The notes below the pieces were generated by a model. The model had not been told where the DNA came from, made no database searches, and saw only the letters and a program-made list of their open reading frames with translations. Both the position numbers and the translations under genes were made by a program. 64,000 bases of DNA, taken from the NCBI RefSeq assembly GCF_031457805.1, contig NZ_JAVDXI010000001.1, forward strand, positions 558,001 to 622,000, given 5' to 3'. The stretch comes from Caulobacter sp031457805 (GTDB taxonomy: Bacteria > Pseudomonadota > Alphaproteobacteria > Caulobacterales > Caulobacteraceae). The number at the start of each line of letters is the position of its first letter. Positions within the stretch are counted from its first letter, which is position 1. Below are positions 45,333-55,748 of the stretch, piece after piece.

Positions 45333-46697
45333 ATGTCGATGCAGATCGTTGAAAAGTCGGGCGAAGGCCTCAGCCGCGTTTTTGGCGTCACGGTGCCCGC
45401 GAGTGAACTGGCCACGCGTCTTGAAGCGCGGATCGCCGAAGTCGCCCCGCAAATGAACGTCAAGGGTTTCCGTCCGGGCAAGGTGCCGAAGGCCCACGTT
45501 CGTCGCCTGTACGGCAAGGCCCTGATGGGCGAAGTCATCGAGCAGGCCCTGAACGAGACGACCACCAAGGTCCTCGAAGAGAACAAGCTGCGCCCGGCTG
45601 GCCAGCCCGAACTGAACCCCTCGTCGGACATGGAAAAGGTCATCGCCGGCGGCGAAGACCTGGCGTTCGACCTCGCCGTCGAAGTGATGCCAGAGTTCGA
45701 GCCGATCGACCCGACGTCGATCGAGCTGGTGAAGCCGGTCTACAAGATCGCGGACGAGGAAGTCCAAGAGGCCCTGGAAGAACTCGCCAAGCAGGCCCGC
45801 ACCTATGAGCCGCGCACCGGCAAGAGCCAGAAGGCCAAGGACGGCGACCAGCTGTTGATCGACTTCGTCGGCACCATTGACGGCGTTGAGTTCGCCGGCG
45901 GCAAGGCTGAAGGCGCCGAGCTTGTCCTGGGCTCGGGTCAGTTCATCCCCGGCTTCGAAGACCAACTGGTCGGCGCCAAGCCGGGCGACGACGTGGTGGT
46001 GAAGGTGAAGTTCCCGGAAGACTACCAGGCCAAGGATCTGGCCGGTAAGGACGCCGAGTTCGCCACCAAGGTTCAGGAAGTTCGTGCGCCGGTCGACCGC
46101 AAGGCCGACGACGAGCTGGCCAAGCGCCTGGGTCTGTCGGACCTGGCCGCTCTCACCGAGCTGCTGAAGTCGAACTTGTCGAGCCGCTACGACAATTCCT
46201 CGCGCTTCAAGCTGAAGCGTGCGCTGCTGGACGTGCTGGACACCAAGCACGACTTCCCGCTGCCGCCGCGCATGGTGGACGCTGAGTTCGCTGGCATCTG
46301 GCAACAGGTCGAGGCCGACAAGGCCCGTGGCGGCCTGCCGCCGGAAGACGCCGAGAAGTCGGAAGAGCAGCTGAAGGACGAGTACAAGAAGATCGCCGAG
46401 CGCCGCGTGCGCTTGGGTCTCGTGCTCGCCGAGATCGGCCGCAAGAACGACGTGGTCGTCACCGACCAGGAGCTGACCGACGCGATCATGCGCGAAGCCC
46501 GCCAGTACGGCGCCCAGGCTCAGCAAGTGTTCGACATGTATCGTCAGCGCGCCGACCTGCAGGCCGCCCTGCGCGCCCCGATCTACGAAGACAAGGTCGT
46601 CGACCTGATCTTCGGCAAGGCCAAGATCGAGGAAAAGGAAGTCTCCAAGGACGAGCTCCTGGAAGAAGACGACCTTCCGGAAGGCTACGGCGGCTAA
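45333..46697 (+). CDS. tig: Trigger factor
   Basis: About 454 residues. Ribosome-bound chaperone with peptidyl-prolyl isomerase activity. Its N-terminal ribosome-docking signature GFRPGKVPKAHV is near residue 45. The FKBP-type domain is at about 155-245 (GDQLLIDFVGTIDGVEFAGG). The C-terminal chaperone arms follow. The ATG at 45333 (MSMQIVEKSG) is used; the open frame to 45183 runs into the tRNA terminator. It heads the tig-clpP-clpX-lon cluster and has its own terminator. Confidence 0.97.
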   Translation: MSMQIVEKSGEGLSRVFGVTVPASELATRLEARIAEVAPQMNVKGFRPGKVPKAHVRRLYGKALMGEVIEQALNETTTKVLEENKLRPAGQPELNPSSDMEKVIAGGEDLAFDLAVEVMPEFEPIDPTSIELVKPVYKIADEEVQEALEELAKQARTYEPRTGKSQKAKDGDQLLIDFVGTIDGVEFAGGKAEGAELVLGSGQFIPGFEDQLVGAKPGDDVVVKVKFPEDYQAKDLAGKDAEFATKVQEVRAPVDRKADDELAKRLGLSDLAALTELLKSNLSSRYDNSSRFKLKRALLDVLDTKHDFPLPPRMVDAEFAGIWQQVEADKARGGLPPEDAEKSEEQLKDEYKKIAERRVRLGLVLAEIGRKNDVVVTDQELTDAIMREARQYGAQAQQVFDMYRQRADLQAALRAPIYEDKVVDLIFGKAKIEEKEVSKDELLEEDDLPEGYGG

Positions 46698-46720
46698 GGC
46701 TCGCTGAAACCGAAATTGTG

Positions 46721-46755
46721 AAAGGCGCGGCTCGCGAGGGCCGCGCCTTTTTCAT
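46721..46755 (+). terminator. Terminator after tig
   Basis: AAAGGCGCGGC pairs with GCCGCGCCTTT around CTCGCGAGG, and TTTTTCATT completes the tail. Confidence 0.88.
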
Positions 46756-46874
46756 TTGGGTCCACGCCGCGCGCTCCTTGCAACCTGTTAAGGGGAACGC
46801 GATATGCGTGAGCGACGCCGCGCGGGGGCTGATTCGTTTTCGCGCCGCCAGCACACACGAAAAGGGTGATCCCC

Positions 46875-47507
46875 ATGATGTACGATCCGGTTTCGACGGC
46901 GATGAACCTGGTGCCGATGGTGGTCGAGCAGACCAGCCGGGGCGAGCGCGCGTTCGACATCTTCTCTCGCCTGCTGAAGGAACGGATCATCTTCCTGACC
47001 GGTCCGGTCGAGGATGGCATGGCCAGCCTGATCTGCGCTCAGCTGCTCTTCCTCGAGTCCGAGAACCCGAAGAAGGAAATCGCCATGTACATCAACTCGC
47101 CGGGCGGCGTGGTGACGGCTGGCCTCGCGATCTACGACACCATGCAGTACATCAAGAGCCCGGTCTCGACGGTGTGCATGGGCATGGCCGCCTCGATGGG
47201 CTCGCTGCTGCTGGCGGCCGGCGCCGCAGGCCAGCGCATCTCGCTGCCAAACGCCCGCATCATGGTGCACCAGCCGTCGGGCGGCTTCCGTGGCCAGGCC
47301 TCGGATATCGAGCGCCACGCCGAAGACATCATCAAGACCAAGCGCCGCCTGAACGAAATCTACGTCAAGCACTGCGGCCGCACCTATGAAGAGGTCGAGC
47401 GCACGCTGGATCGCGACCACTTCATGAGCGCTGATGAGGCCAAGGCCTGGGGCCTAGTCGATCACGTCTACGACTCGCGTGACGCCGCCGAGGCCGGCGC
47501 CGAGTAA
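46875..47507 (+). CDS. clpP: ATP-dependent Clp protease proteolytic subunit
   Basis: About 210 residues. Tetradecameric serine protease; with ClpX it degrades cell-cycle regulators such as CtrA in Caulobacter. Catalytic Ser is in GMAASMGSLLL (about 105), His in RIMVHQPSGG (about 130) and Asp near DRDHFMSADE (about 180). The ATG at 46875 is preferred over a GTG three codons earlier; AAGGGTG lies 8 nt upstream. It is separated from clpX by a convergent HAD hydrolase gene. Confidence 0.97.
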   Translation: MMYDPVSTAMNLVPMVVEQTSRGERAFDIFSRLLKERIIFLTGPVEDGMASLICAQLLFLESENPKKEIAMYINSPGGVVTAGLAIYDTMQYIKSPVSTVCMGMAASMGSLLLAAGAAGQRISLPNARIMVHQPSGGFRGQASDIERHAEDIIKTKRRLNEIYVKHCGRTYEEVERTLDRDHFMSADEAKAWGLVDHVYDSRDAAEAGAE

Positions 47508-47526
47508 GCCGTCCCGGCAAACGAAG

Positions 47527-47562
47527 AAGCCGCCGACTTTCGGGTCGGCGGCTTTTTTGTTT
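47527..47562 (+). terminator. Terminator after clpP
   Basis: GCCGCCGAC (47529-47537) pairs with GTCGGCGGC (47544-47552), followed by TTTTTTGTTTT. A very strong canonical signal. Confidence 0.93.
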
Positions 47563-47585
47563 TGATGATCCTGGGCTCGCCAGGG

Positions 47586-48254
47586 TTAGGCTGGCTTGCC
47601 CCGGAACACGCGGTAGCCTTTCTCGTCGGCGATCGCGAGCATCTCCGTGTCCCCGGAGGTGTCGCCGTAGGCCGCTGTGAGCCGCACGTCCGGCCCGAAG
47701 ACCTCACGCAGGCGCAAAACCTTCTCCTTGGCCCGGCAATTGTTTCCGTCGAGGCCGCCAAGGATGCGGCCGTCTTCAGAGCACCTCAGGCGCGTGCCGA
47801 TCAGCATGTCCGCGCCGAGGCCGCGGGCGAACGGCGCCACGATCAGGTCGGGGGAGGCGGTTACGATCACCATCTTGGCGCCCTTGGCGCGCCAGCTGCG
47901 CCACACCGCCACGGCGTCTGGTCTCAGTAGCGAGGGCGCAAAAGCTTCGGCGAAGGCGCGGGCGTCGTTCTCGATCTGGGTGATCGTCGCACCCTTCAGG
48001 AACTGGCGCACCGCGGCGGCCTTTAGCTTGCCCCGATTGCGGTCAAACACATAGGTGAGCAGCGCCGGCGTCAGGCGCAGGACGCCCAGCGGCCAGCGGC
48101 CTCCGGCGCGCCATTTCAGGAACGCGTTGAAGCTATCCTTCACGGTCAAGGTGCCGTCGAAATCGAAGGCTACGAGCAATGGCTCATGCCCCATCTCGCC
48201 GGTCATCGGGCGCGACGCGCTCAATCCTTTGGCCATCCAAGAACGCTTAGCCAT
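47586..48254 (-). CDS. HAD superfamily phosphatase (HAD-IB type)
   Basis: About 222 residues. HAD motifs: I AFDFDGTLT (about 30, nucleophile Asp), II VIVTASPD, III a Lys within KEKVL, IV YGDTSGDTEML. The helical cap of a subclass IB phosphatase (PSP/phosphoethanolamine-type) lies between I and II. Substrate not determined. The start is set at 48254, with AAGG 4 nt upstream; Met at codons 7, 17 and 21 are alternatives. It is inserted in inverted orientation between clpP and clpX. Confidence 0.85.
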   Translation of the reverse strand: MAKRSWMAKGLSASRPMTGEMGHEPLLVAFDFDGTLTVKDSFNAFLKWRAGGRWPLGVLRLTPALLTYVFDRNRGKLKAAAVRQFLKGATITQIENDARAFAEAFAPSLLRPDAVAVWRSWRAKGAKMVIVTASPDLIVAPFARGLGADMLIGTRLRCSEDGRILGGLDGNNCRAKEKVLRLREVFGPDVRLTAAYGDTSGDTEMLAIADEKGYRVFRGKPA

Positions 48255-48592
48255 TCAACCTTCATGCGAGCGCGATCGGCGCTCCGCCACCCTGACGAAT
48301 CCTGGCTTTGTAATACGGCGTTACCGGCGGCGCTGTAAGGGTCTAGGCGCTCGACGCTTGCGCTAGGACGCCAATCGCCCAATTTAGTTGTACAGCCTAC
48401 GACACGATCGGGCGGGTTCATGCGTTTCAAGGGGCGAAAGGGCCTGGCGAGGCTTGTGAACCGAGCGCGGATCGGGGAATGTCAAGGATTAGACAACTCC
48501 CGGCGTGTATTCTGCTTGCTTCGGTGGCGGCGTACGCGCTCGGAAGGGGCGTCTCGGCGTAAGCCGTCGTCGCCATAGTGTGAGAAGCGATC
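48255..48592. promoter_or_regulatory. 338-nt region upstream of clpX
   Basis: This holds the divergent promoters of the HAD gene and clpX. I see no confident -35/-10 pair. A 52-codon plus-strand frame from 48420 (MRFKGRKGLARLVNRARI...) has no strong ribosome-binding site and is not called as a gene. GAGAAG precedes the clpX ATG. Confidence 0.4.
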
Positions 48593-49855
48593 ATGACGAA
48601 AGCCGCGAGCGGCGACACCAAGAGCACCCTGTACTGTTCTTTCTGCGGAAAGAGCCAACACGAGGTGCGCAAGCTCATCGCGGGACCGACGGTGTTCATT
48701 TGTGATGAATGCGTCGAGCTCTGCATGGACATCATCCGCGAAGAGCACAAGATCGCCTTCGTGAAATCCAAGGATGGCGTTCCGACGCCTCGCGAGATCT
48801 GCGAAGTCTTGGACGATTACGTGATCGGACAAGGTCACGCCAAGAAGGTCCTCGCGGTCGCGGTTCACAACCACTACAAGCGCCTGAACCACGCGTCGAA
48901 GAACAACGACGTCGAACTGGCCAAGTCGAACATCCTGCTGGTCGGTCCGACCGGCACGGGTAAGACCCTGCTGGCCCAGACCCTGGCGCGAATCATCGAC
49001 GTTCCGTTCACGATGGCCGACGCCACGACGCTGACCGAAGCCGGTTATGTCGGCGAGGACGTCGAAAACATCGTGCTTAAGCTGCTGCAAGCCGCCGACT
49101 ACAACGTTGAGCGCGCCCAACGCGGCATCGTCTACATCGACGAAATCGACAAGATCAGCCGCAAGTCCGACAACCCGTCGATCACCCGCGACGTGTCGGG
49201 CGAAGGCGTGCAGCAGGCCCTGCTGAAGATCATGGAAGGCACTGTCGCGTCTGTGCCGCCGCAAGGCGGACGCAAGCACCCTCAGCAGGAGTTCCTGCAG
49301 GTCGACACGACGAACATCCTGTTCATCTGCGGCGGCGCCTTTGCTGGTCTTGAGAAGATCATCTCCGCGCGCGGCGCGGCCAAGTCGATCGGCTTCGGCG
49401 CTAAGGTCACCGATCCCGAAGAGCGCCGTACGGGCGAGATCCTGCGGAACGTCGAGCCCGACGATCTGCAGCGTTTTGGCCTGATCCCGGAATTCATCGG
49501 CCGTCTGCCGGTGGTCGCAACCCTGGAGGACCTCGACGAAGCCGCCCTGGTCAAGATCCTGACCGAGCCGAAGAACGCCTTCGTCAAGCAGTACCAGCGC
49601 TTGTTCGAGATGGAGAACATCGGTCTGACCTTCACCGACGACGCCCTTCATCAGGTCGCCAAGAAGGCCATCGCTCGCAAGACCGGCGCGCGCGGCCTGC
49701 GTTCGATCATGGAAGGCATCCTGTTGGAGACCATGTTCGAACTGCCGACCTACGAAGGTGTCGAAGAGGTGGTGGTCAACGCCGAGGTCGTCGAAGGCCG
49801 TGCGCAACCGCTGCTGATCTACGCCGAAAAGAAGGGCGGGGCGGCCTCGGCCTAA
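48593..49855 (+). CDS. clpX: ClpX, ATP-dependent Clp unfoldase
   Basis: About 420 residues. AAA+ unfoldase feeding ClpP. The N-terminal zinc-binding domain has Cys pairs YCSFCGKS and FICDECVELC. Walker A is GPTGTGKTLLAQ (about 120), Walker B GIVYIDEIDKI (about 185), and pore loop GYVGED (about 150). Sensor regions and the C-terminal ARKTGARGLRSIME follow. It lies just before lon, as usual, and carries a strong terminator. Confidence 0.98.
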   Translation: MTKAASGDTKSTLYCSFCGKSQHEVRKLIAGPTVFICDECVELCMDIIREEHKIAFVKSKDGVPTPREICEVLDDYVIGQGHAKKVLAVAVHNHYKRLNHASKNNDVELAKSNILLVGPTGTGKTLLAQTLARIIDVPFTMADATTLTEAGYVGEDVENIVLKLLQAADYNVERAQRGIVYIDEIDKISRKSDNPSITRDVSGEGVQQALLKIMEGTVASVPPQGGRKHPQQEFLQVDTTNILFICGGAFAGLEKIISARGAAKSIGFGAKVTDPEERRTGEILRNVEPDDLQRFGLIPEFIGRLPVVATLEDLDEAALVKILTEPKNAFVKQYQRLFEMENIGLTFTDDALHQVAKKAIARKTGARGLRSIMEGILLETMFELPTYEGVEEVVVNAEVVEGRAQPLLIYAEKKGGAASA

Positions 49856-49876
49856 CCGAATCCTTCGTGCTGAATC

Positions 49877-49911
49877 AGGCGCGCCTTCGTCCGAGGGCGC
49901 GCCTTTTTTCG
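49877..49911 (+). terminator. Terminator after clpX
   Basis: AGGCGCGCC (49877-49885) pairs with GGCGCGCCT (49896-49904) around a 10-nt loop, followed by TTTTTTCG. Confidence 0.92.
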
Positions 49912-50099
49912 TGGATAACACTGCGCGAGTGAGCGCGCTGAGCATCCTGTCGTCCCGTCCTGGTGAGAGGGTAGCGATGTTGATGCGCCTCTGATGCGCG
50001 TGTGCGGGGTCTATTCTTTCTGATTTGGCCGTTTGCGTGGCATGGATCACTCAACTTGACCGAGGCCGCGCGACCAGTCGCCGCTGGTGGGCGAGCGCG

Positions 50100-50127
50100 C
50101 TTGAACCGTGTTGTAAAACGTCCACAT
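50100..50127 (+). promoter_or_regulatory. Candidate heat-shock (sigma-32-type) promoter of lon
   Basis: CTTGAA (50100-50105) and CCACAT (50122-50127) with a 16-nt spacer match the sigma-32 consensus style (CTTGAA, CCCCAT-like). An overlapping TTGAAC and ACATAA pair, 17 nt apart, would also suit a housekeeping sigma factor. Lon is a sigma-32 gene in proteobacteria, which supports the call. It is 122 nt upstream of the lon ATG at 50250. Confidence 0.55.
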
Positions 50128-50249
50128 AAATAATGACCATTCGCCCAGTCCCGGGCGGACGGGCCGATCGACTCAGGCGCATCGTCTGGTGTTACGGCGG
50201 CCCGCGTGGCCAGGCGCCTTTCGAGGCTTCGGCCGGGAGTATTGAGAAC

Positions 50250-52649
<2,400 letters not shown>

Positions 52650-52674
52650 GTTTAACTTAACGACGATAACTTAG

Positions 52675-52705
52675 GCGGCGCGGGAGTTTCCCGCGCCGCT
52701 CGCGT
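52675..52705 (+). terminator. Weak terminator after lon
   Basis: GCGGCGCGGGA (52675-52685) pairs with TCCCGCGCCGC (52689-52699) around a 3-nt loop; the tail TCGCGTTTG is T-poor. Possibly only a transcript-stabilising hairpin. Confidence 0.5.
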
Positions 52706-52792
52706 TTGACGAGGCTTTCCCAGCCGCCATAATCGTTTTGAGCGCAACGCCGTCAGCGACAAACGCGTGGTCGCTCAGGCTGGGAGAGAAAC

Positions 52793-53071
52793 ATGACCAC
52801 AAAAGCCGAGCTCGTTACGGCGATCGCCGAAAAGGCAGGTATCAACAAGGGGCAAGCCAAGGACGCTTTGGAGGCCTTCATCGACGCGGTCACCGACTCT
52901 CTGAAGTCTGGCCAGGATGTGCGTCTGGTGGGCTTTGGCACCTTCAAGGCCGTGACGCGCGCCGCCGGCACCGCCCGCAATCCGCGCACTGGCGAGACCG
53001 TCAACCGCCCGGCGTCGAAGACCGCCCGGTTCCAGGTCGGGGAAGGACTGAAGTCGTCTTTGAACGGTTAG
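52793..53071 (+). CDS. hup: HU-type DNA-binding protein
   Basis: About 92 residues, standard HU length. Bends and compacts DNA as a dimer. The opening MTTKAELVTAIAEKAGINK and the DNA-binding arm signature VGFGTFKAVTRAAGTARNPRTGE (about 45-70) are diagnostic. Followed by a terminator at 53091-53135. The position after lon is conserved in many bacteria (hupB). Confidence 0.95.
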   Translation: MTTKAELVTAIAEKAGINKGQAKDALEAFIDAVTDSLKSGQDVRLVGFGTFKAVTRAAGTARNPRTGETVNRPASKTARFQVGEGLKSSLNG

Positions 53072-53090
53072 GTGACGTTGCAGTGTTCTC

Positions 53091-53135
53091 AAAAGGGCGG
53101 GGCGTCAGGCGATGACGCGCCGCCTTTTCGTTTTG
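53091..53135 (+). terminator. Terminator after the HU gene
   Basis: AAAAGGGCGG..GGCGTC pairs with GACGC..GCCGCCTTTT around AGGCGAT, followed by CGTTTTGG. Confidence 0.8.
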
Positions 53136-53180
53136 GGCTTTGCGCAGGCTCTGGAGACGGCTAGAAGCGCCCACCCAAGA

Positions 53181-53255
53181 GGGCAGTTAGCTCAGCGGTA
53201 GAGCGTCTCGTTTACACCGAGAGGGTCGGGGGTTCGATCCCCTCACTGCCCACCA
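53181..53255 (+). tRNA. tRNA-Val (anticodon TAC)
   Basis: Seventy-five nt with encoded CCA. The acceptor GGGCAGT / ACTGCCC, D-arm GCTCAGCGGTAGAGC, anticodon stem TCTCG / CGAGA with loop TTTACAC, and T-arm GGGGGTTCGATCCCC are all standard. Anticodon TAC. Confidence 0.98.
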
Positions 53256-53334
53256 TTCCTTCCTTGAGATCGTCTAGCGTCAGCGCTCCGATGGCCCCGC
53301 GCCAGCAGTGGAGGTTCGTCTCTTGAGAAATGCA

Positions 53335-53356
53335 ATCAAAGTGATATCACTTTGAT
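53335..53356 (+). promoter_or_regulatory. Perfect 22-bp palindrome upstream of the SPFH gene
   Basis: ATCAAAGTGATATCACTTTGAT reads identically on both strands, from 53335 to 53356, in this otherwise GC-rich region. It is 19 nt before the SPFH ATG, overlapping where a -10 or ribosome approach would lie. The second gene of the operon encodes a ribbon-helix-helix protein, the natural candidate ligand (autoregulation). Palindrome described in words: A-T-rich arms meeting at GATATC. Confidence 0.7.
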
Positions 53357-53375
53357 CGCAACTTTGGAGGCGTGC

Positions 53376-54269
53376 ATGTCGGACGTTCGCACAATCAACC
53401 GCACCAATGAACGCGTTCGTGGGGGTGTGGGCGGAGGCCTGCCTCTGCTGCTTGCGCCTGTGATGATCATGGCAGGAATTTGGCTGGTGAAGCAGGGCGG
53501 CGGCGGCGGCGGACCGCTGCTCGTTGTCGCGGGGGTCCTTCTGTTAGTTGCCGGGGGTCTGATCAGCGCAGGCTTCTACGCGCTGCAGCCGAACGAAGCC
53601 GTCGTCATTACGCTCTTCGGCTCATACGTCGGCACGGACCGGTCTACGGGTCTTCGCTGGGTGCTGCCTTGGTACGGTCGCAAGAAGATTAGCCTGCGTG
53701 TTCGCAACGTCACCAGCGAGACGCTGAAGGTGAACGATAAGCGGGGCAATCCTATCGAGATCGCCGCCAACATCGTCTGGCGCGTTCAGGATTCCGCCCA
53801 AGCTCTGTTTGATGTGGATGACTATGCGACCTTCGTGAACATCCAGATCGAGACGGGCCTGCGCGAGGTCGCGTCCCATTACTCTTACGATCATGCGGAG
53901 GAAGGCGAACCCACCTTGCGGGCTGATGCAGAGGAGGTGGGGGATCGTCTGCGCAATGACCTGCAAGCGCGAACCGCCGTCGCGGGCGTCGCCATCGATG
54001 AGGCGCATCTCATGCATCTCGCCTATGCGCCGGAGATTGCGGGCTCCATGCTCAAGCGGCAGCAGGCCGAGGCGGTGCTGGCCGCCCGTCGCACGATCGT
54101 GGCGGGTGCGGTCGACATGGTCGAGAACGCTTTGAGCGCGCTCAGCGAGCGTGGCGTGGTGACGCTCGATGATGAGCGCCGCGCGGCCATGGTCTCCAAC
54201 CTGCTCGTCGTCTTGTGTGCGGATCGGGAGGCTCAACCCGTCGTCAACACCGGCACACTGTACGGCTGA
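53376..54269 (+). CDS. SPFH (band 7/stomatin-type) domain protein
   Basis: About 297 residues. Two hydrophobic N-terminal segments (GGLPLLLAPVMIMAGIWLVK, about 18-37, and LLVVAGVLLLVAGGLISAGFYAL, about 45-70) precede the SPFH domain. That domain begins QPNEAVVITLFGSYVGT and includes DKRGNPIEIAANIVWRVQDSAQALFDVDDY. SPFH proteins scaffold membrane microdomains and proteases; partner unknown here. The ATG at 53376 has GGAGG 5 nt upstream; an in-frame ATG at 53352 lies in the palindrome and is rejected. It is coupled to the RHH gene. Confidence 0.9.
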   Translation: MSDVRTINRTNERVRGGVGGGLPLLLAPVMIMAGIWLVKQGGGGGGPLLVVAGVLLLVAGGLISAGFYALQPNEAVVITLFGSYVGTDRSTGLRWVLPWYGRKKISLRVRNVTSETLKVNDKRGNPIEIAANIVWRVQDSAQALFDVDDYATFVNIQIETGLREVASHYSYDHAEEGEPTLRADAEEVGDRLRNDLQARTAVAGVAIDEAHLMHLAYAPEIAGSMLKRQQAEAVLAARRTIVAGAVDMVENALSALSERGVVTLDDERRAAMVSNLLVVLCADREAQPVVNTGTLYG

Positions 54270-54270
54270 C

Positions 54271-54471
54271 GTGGCGGGAGATCCGAAAGAGGTCAGGGGA
54301 GGGCGGCGCGCATTTCTCATGCGCGTCAGCCCCGACGTGCTCAGCGCTGTTGAACGCCTGGCGGAAGCCGAACTCAGAAGCGTAAATGCTCAGGTCGAAG
54401 TCTTGCTGCGGGAGGCCTTGAAGCGACGGGGTGTCAACCCAAGGTCTTCCGGGAGCGCAGAGGAACCGTAG
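54271..54471 (+). CDS. Arc-like ribbon-helix-helix DNA-binding protein
   Basis: About 66 residues. FLMRVSPDVLSAVERLAEAELRSVNAQVEVLLREALKRRG matches Arc/MetJ ribbon-helix-helix repressors: a beta strand (FLMRVS), then two helices with the NAQVE turn. The GTG at 54271 begins one base after the SPFH TGA; an internal ATG at 54319 gives the bare domain. Its partnership with the SPFH gene and the 22-bp palindrome upstream suggests it regulates this operon. Arc-type proteins bind such symmetric sites. Confidence 0.8.
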   Translation: MAGDPKEVRGGRRAFLMRVSPDVLSAVERLAEAELRSVNAQVEVLLREALKRRGVNPRSSGSAEEP

Positions 54472-54536
54472 CTGTCGCAAAAGCTTTATCGTTCCGGCGC
54501 CGAATAGGTGATCACGAGTAGCGATGAGGATTCGGC

Positions 54537-55748
54537 GTGACTGACCTGAGACCCGACCAGAATCTTGGCCAGAGGGGTCTTGAGATCGGGGGGCGGCCGC
54601 CCGCCGAGAGTGCAGTCCGTCTAGTCGACACCACCATGCTCTACGCTCCCCGGAGCGGAGGTGTGCGTCGCTACCTTTCCTCCAAGCGGTCATGGCTTGC
54701 CGGCAATCGTCCCGAGGTCAGACATACGCTCGTTGTTCCGGGCGCCCGGGACTCTCACGACGGCCAGGGGCGGGTTTCGATCTACGCGGCGCCATTGCCG
54801 TTCGGGGCTGGCTATCGCTGGCCGGTCGTCAAGCAGGCATGGATGGAGCGCCTGATCCGTCAGCAGCCTGACATCATAGAGGCGGGCGATCCGTACACGC
54901 CTGGCCTGGCCGCGCTTAGGGCGGGCGACGCCCTAGGCGTGCCTGTGGTCGGGTTTTGCCACACCGACCTTGGAAAACTGGCTGCGCTTCACATCGGCGA
55001 TTGGGCGGAAAAGCCCGTGCAGAAACGCTGGGCCGCGATCTATCGCCAATTCGATCAGGCGGTCGCGCCCAGTCGTTTCATCGCGGGGCGTTTGATCGAT
55101 GCTGGCGTTCGCGATGCGATCGGCCTTCCACTTGGGGTGGACACGGCGGTTTTCCGACCGGATCGCGCCGACCGCGACGGCCTGAGGCGGCGGTTGGGGG
55201 TCGCGGAAAACGAGCGACTTTTGGTGTTCGCCGGTCGGCCCGCGAAGGAAAAGAAGCTCGATGTTCTGGTCGCCGCCATTGAGCGTCTGGGCCATCCCTA
55301 CAAGCTGCTGTTTGTCGGCGCGGGGGGCGGGGCTCCCGTCAGCGACCGCGCGCTTTGCATTGACTATGTGCGCGATCCCTTGGAGTTGGCCTCCATCCTC
55401 GCCAGTTGCGACGCCTTCGTTCACGCCAACGACAACGAGCCGTTCGGGTTGATCGTCCTGGAGGCGATGGCCTGCGGCCTGCCGGTTGTGGGCGTCGCGG
55501 CGGGCGGGGTGGCTGAGTCGGTGGACGCGGCCGTGGGACAGCTGGCCTACGCCTCGGAGTCCGCCGCCTTCGCTGAAGCGATCGAGGCCCTGTTTGAGCG
55601 TGATACGCGCCTCGTCGGAGAGGCCGCGCGTCGCCGAGCGCTAGAGCGTCATGGCTGGGACGCGGTTTTTGTCGAGCTCTGCGCCATCTATGGCCGACTG
55701 ACCGGCCGGGCAGCGTTTGAAGCCCCCGCCGCGCAAGCCGCGCATTAG
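54537..55748 (+). CDS. GT-B glycosyltransferase, family 4-like
   Basis: About 403 residues, cytosolic or membrane-peripheral. The C-terminal Rossmann half has ERLLVFAGRPAKEKKLDVLVAAI and the EX7E motif DNEPFGLIVLEAMACGLPVVG (about 300), with SGGVRRYLSSKRSW as the N-terminal acceptor loop (about 40). It transfers sugar from a nucleotide donor to an unknown acceptor (lipid, polysaccharide or protein). GTG start at 54537 with GAGGA upstream. It follows the RHH gene but is separated from it by 65 nt. Confidence 0.9.
   Translation: MTDLRPDQNLGQRGLEIGGRPPAESAVRLVDTTMLYAPRSGGVRRYLSSKRSWLAGNRPEVRHTLVVPGARDSHDGQGRVSIYAAPLPFGAGYRWPVVKQAWMERLIRQQPDIIEAGDPYTPGLAALRAGDALGVPVVGFCHTDLGKLAALHIGDWAEKPVQKRWAAIYRQFDQAVAPSRFIAGRLIDAGVRDAIGLPLGVDTAVFRPDRADRDGLRRRLGVAENERLLVFAGRPAKEKKLDVLVAAIERLGHPYKLLFVGAGGGAPVSDRALCIDYVRDPLELASILASCDAFVHANDNEPFGLIVLEAMACGLPVVGVAAGGVAESVDAAVGQLAYASESAAFAEAIEALFERDTRLVGEAARRRALERHGWDAVFVELCAIYGRLTGRAAFEAPAAQAAH

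Noticed and set aside
48482..50050. 522-codon minus-strand frame
   Set aside because: Antisense to clpX; no motifs and it crosses the clpX terminator.
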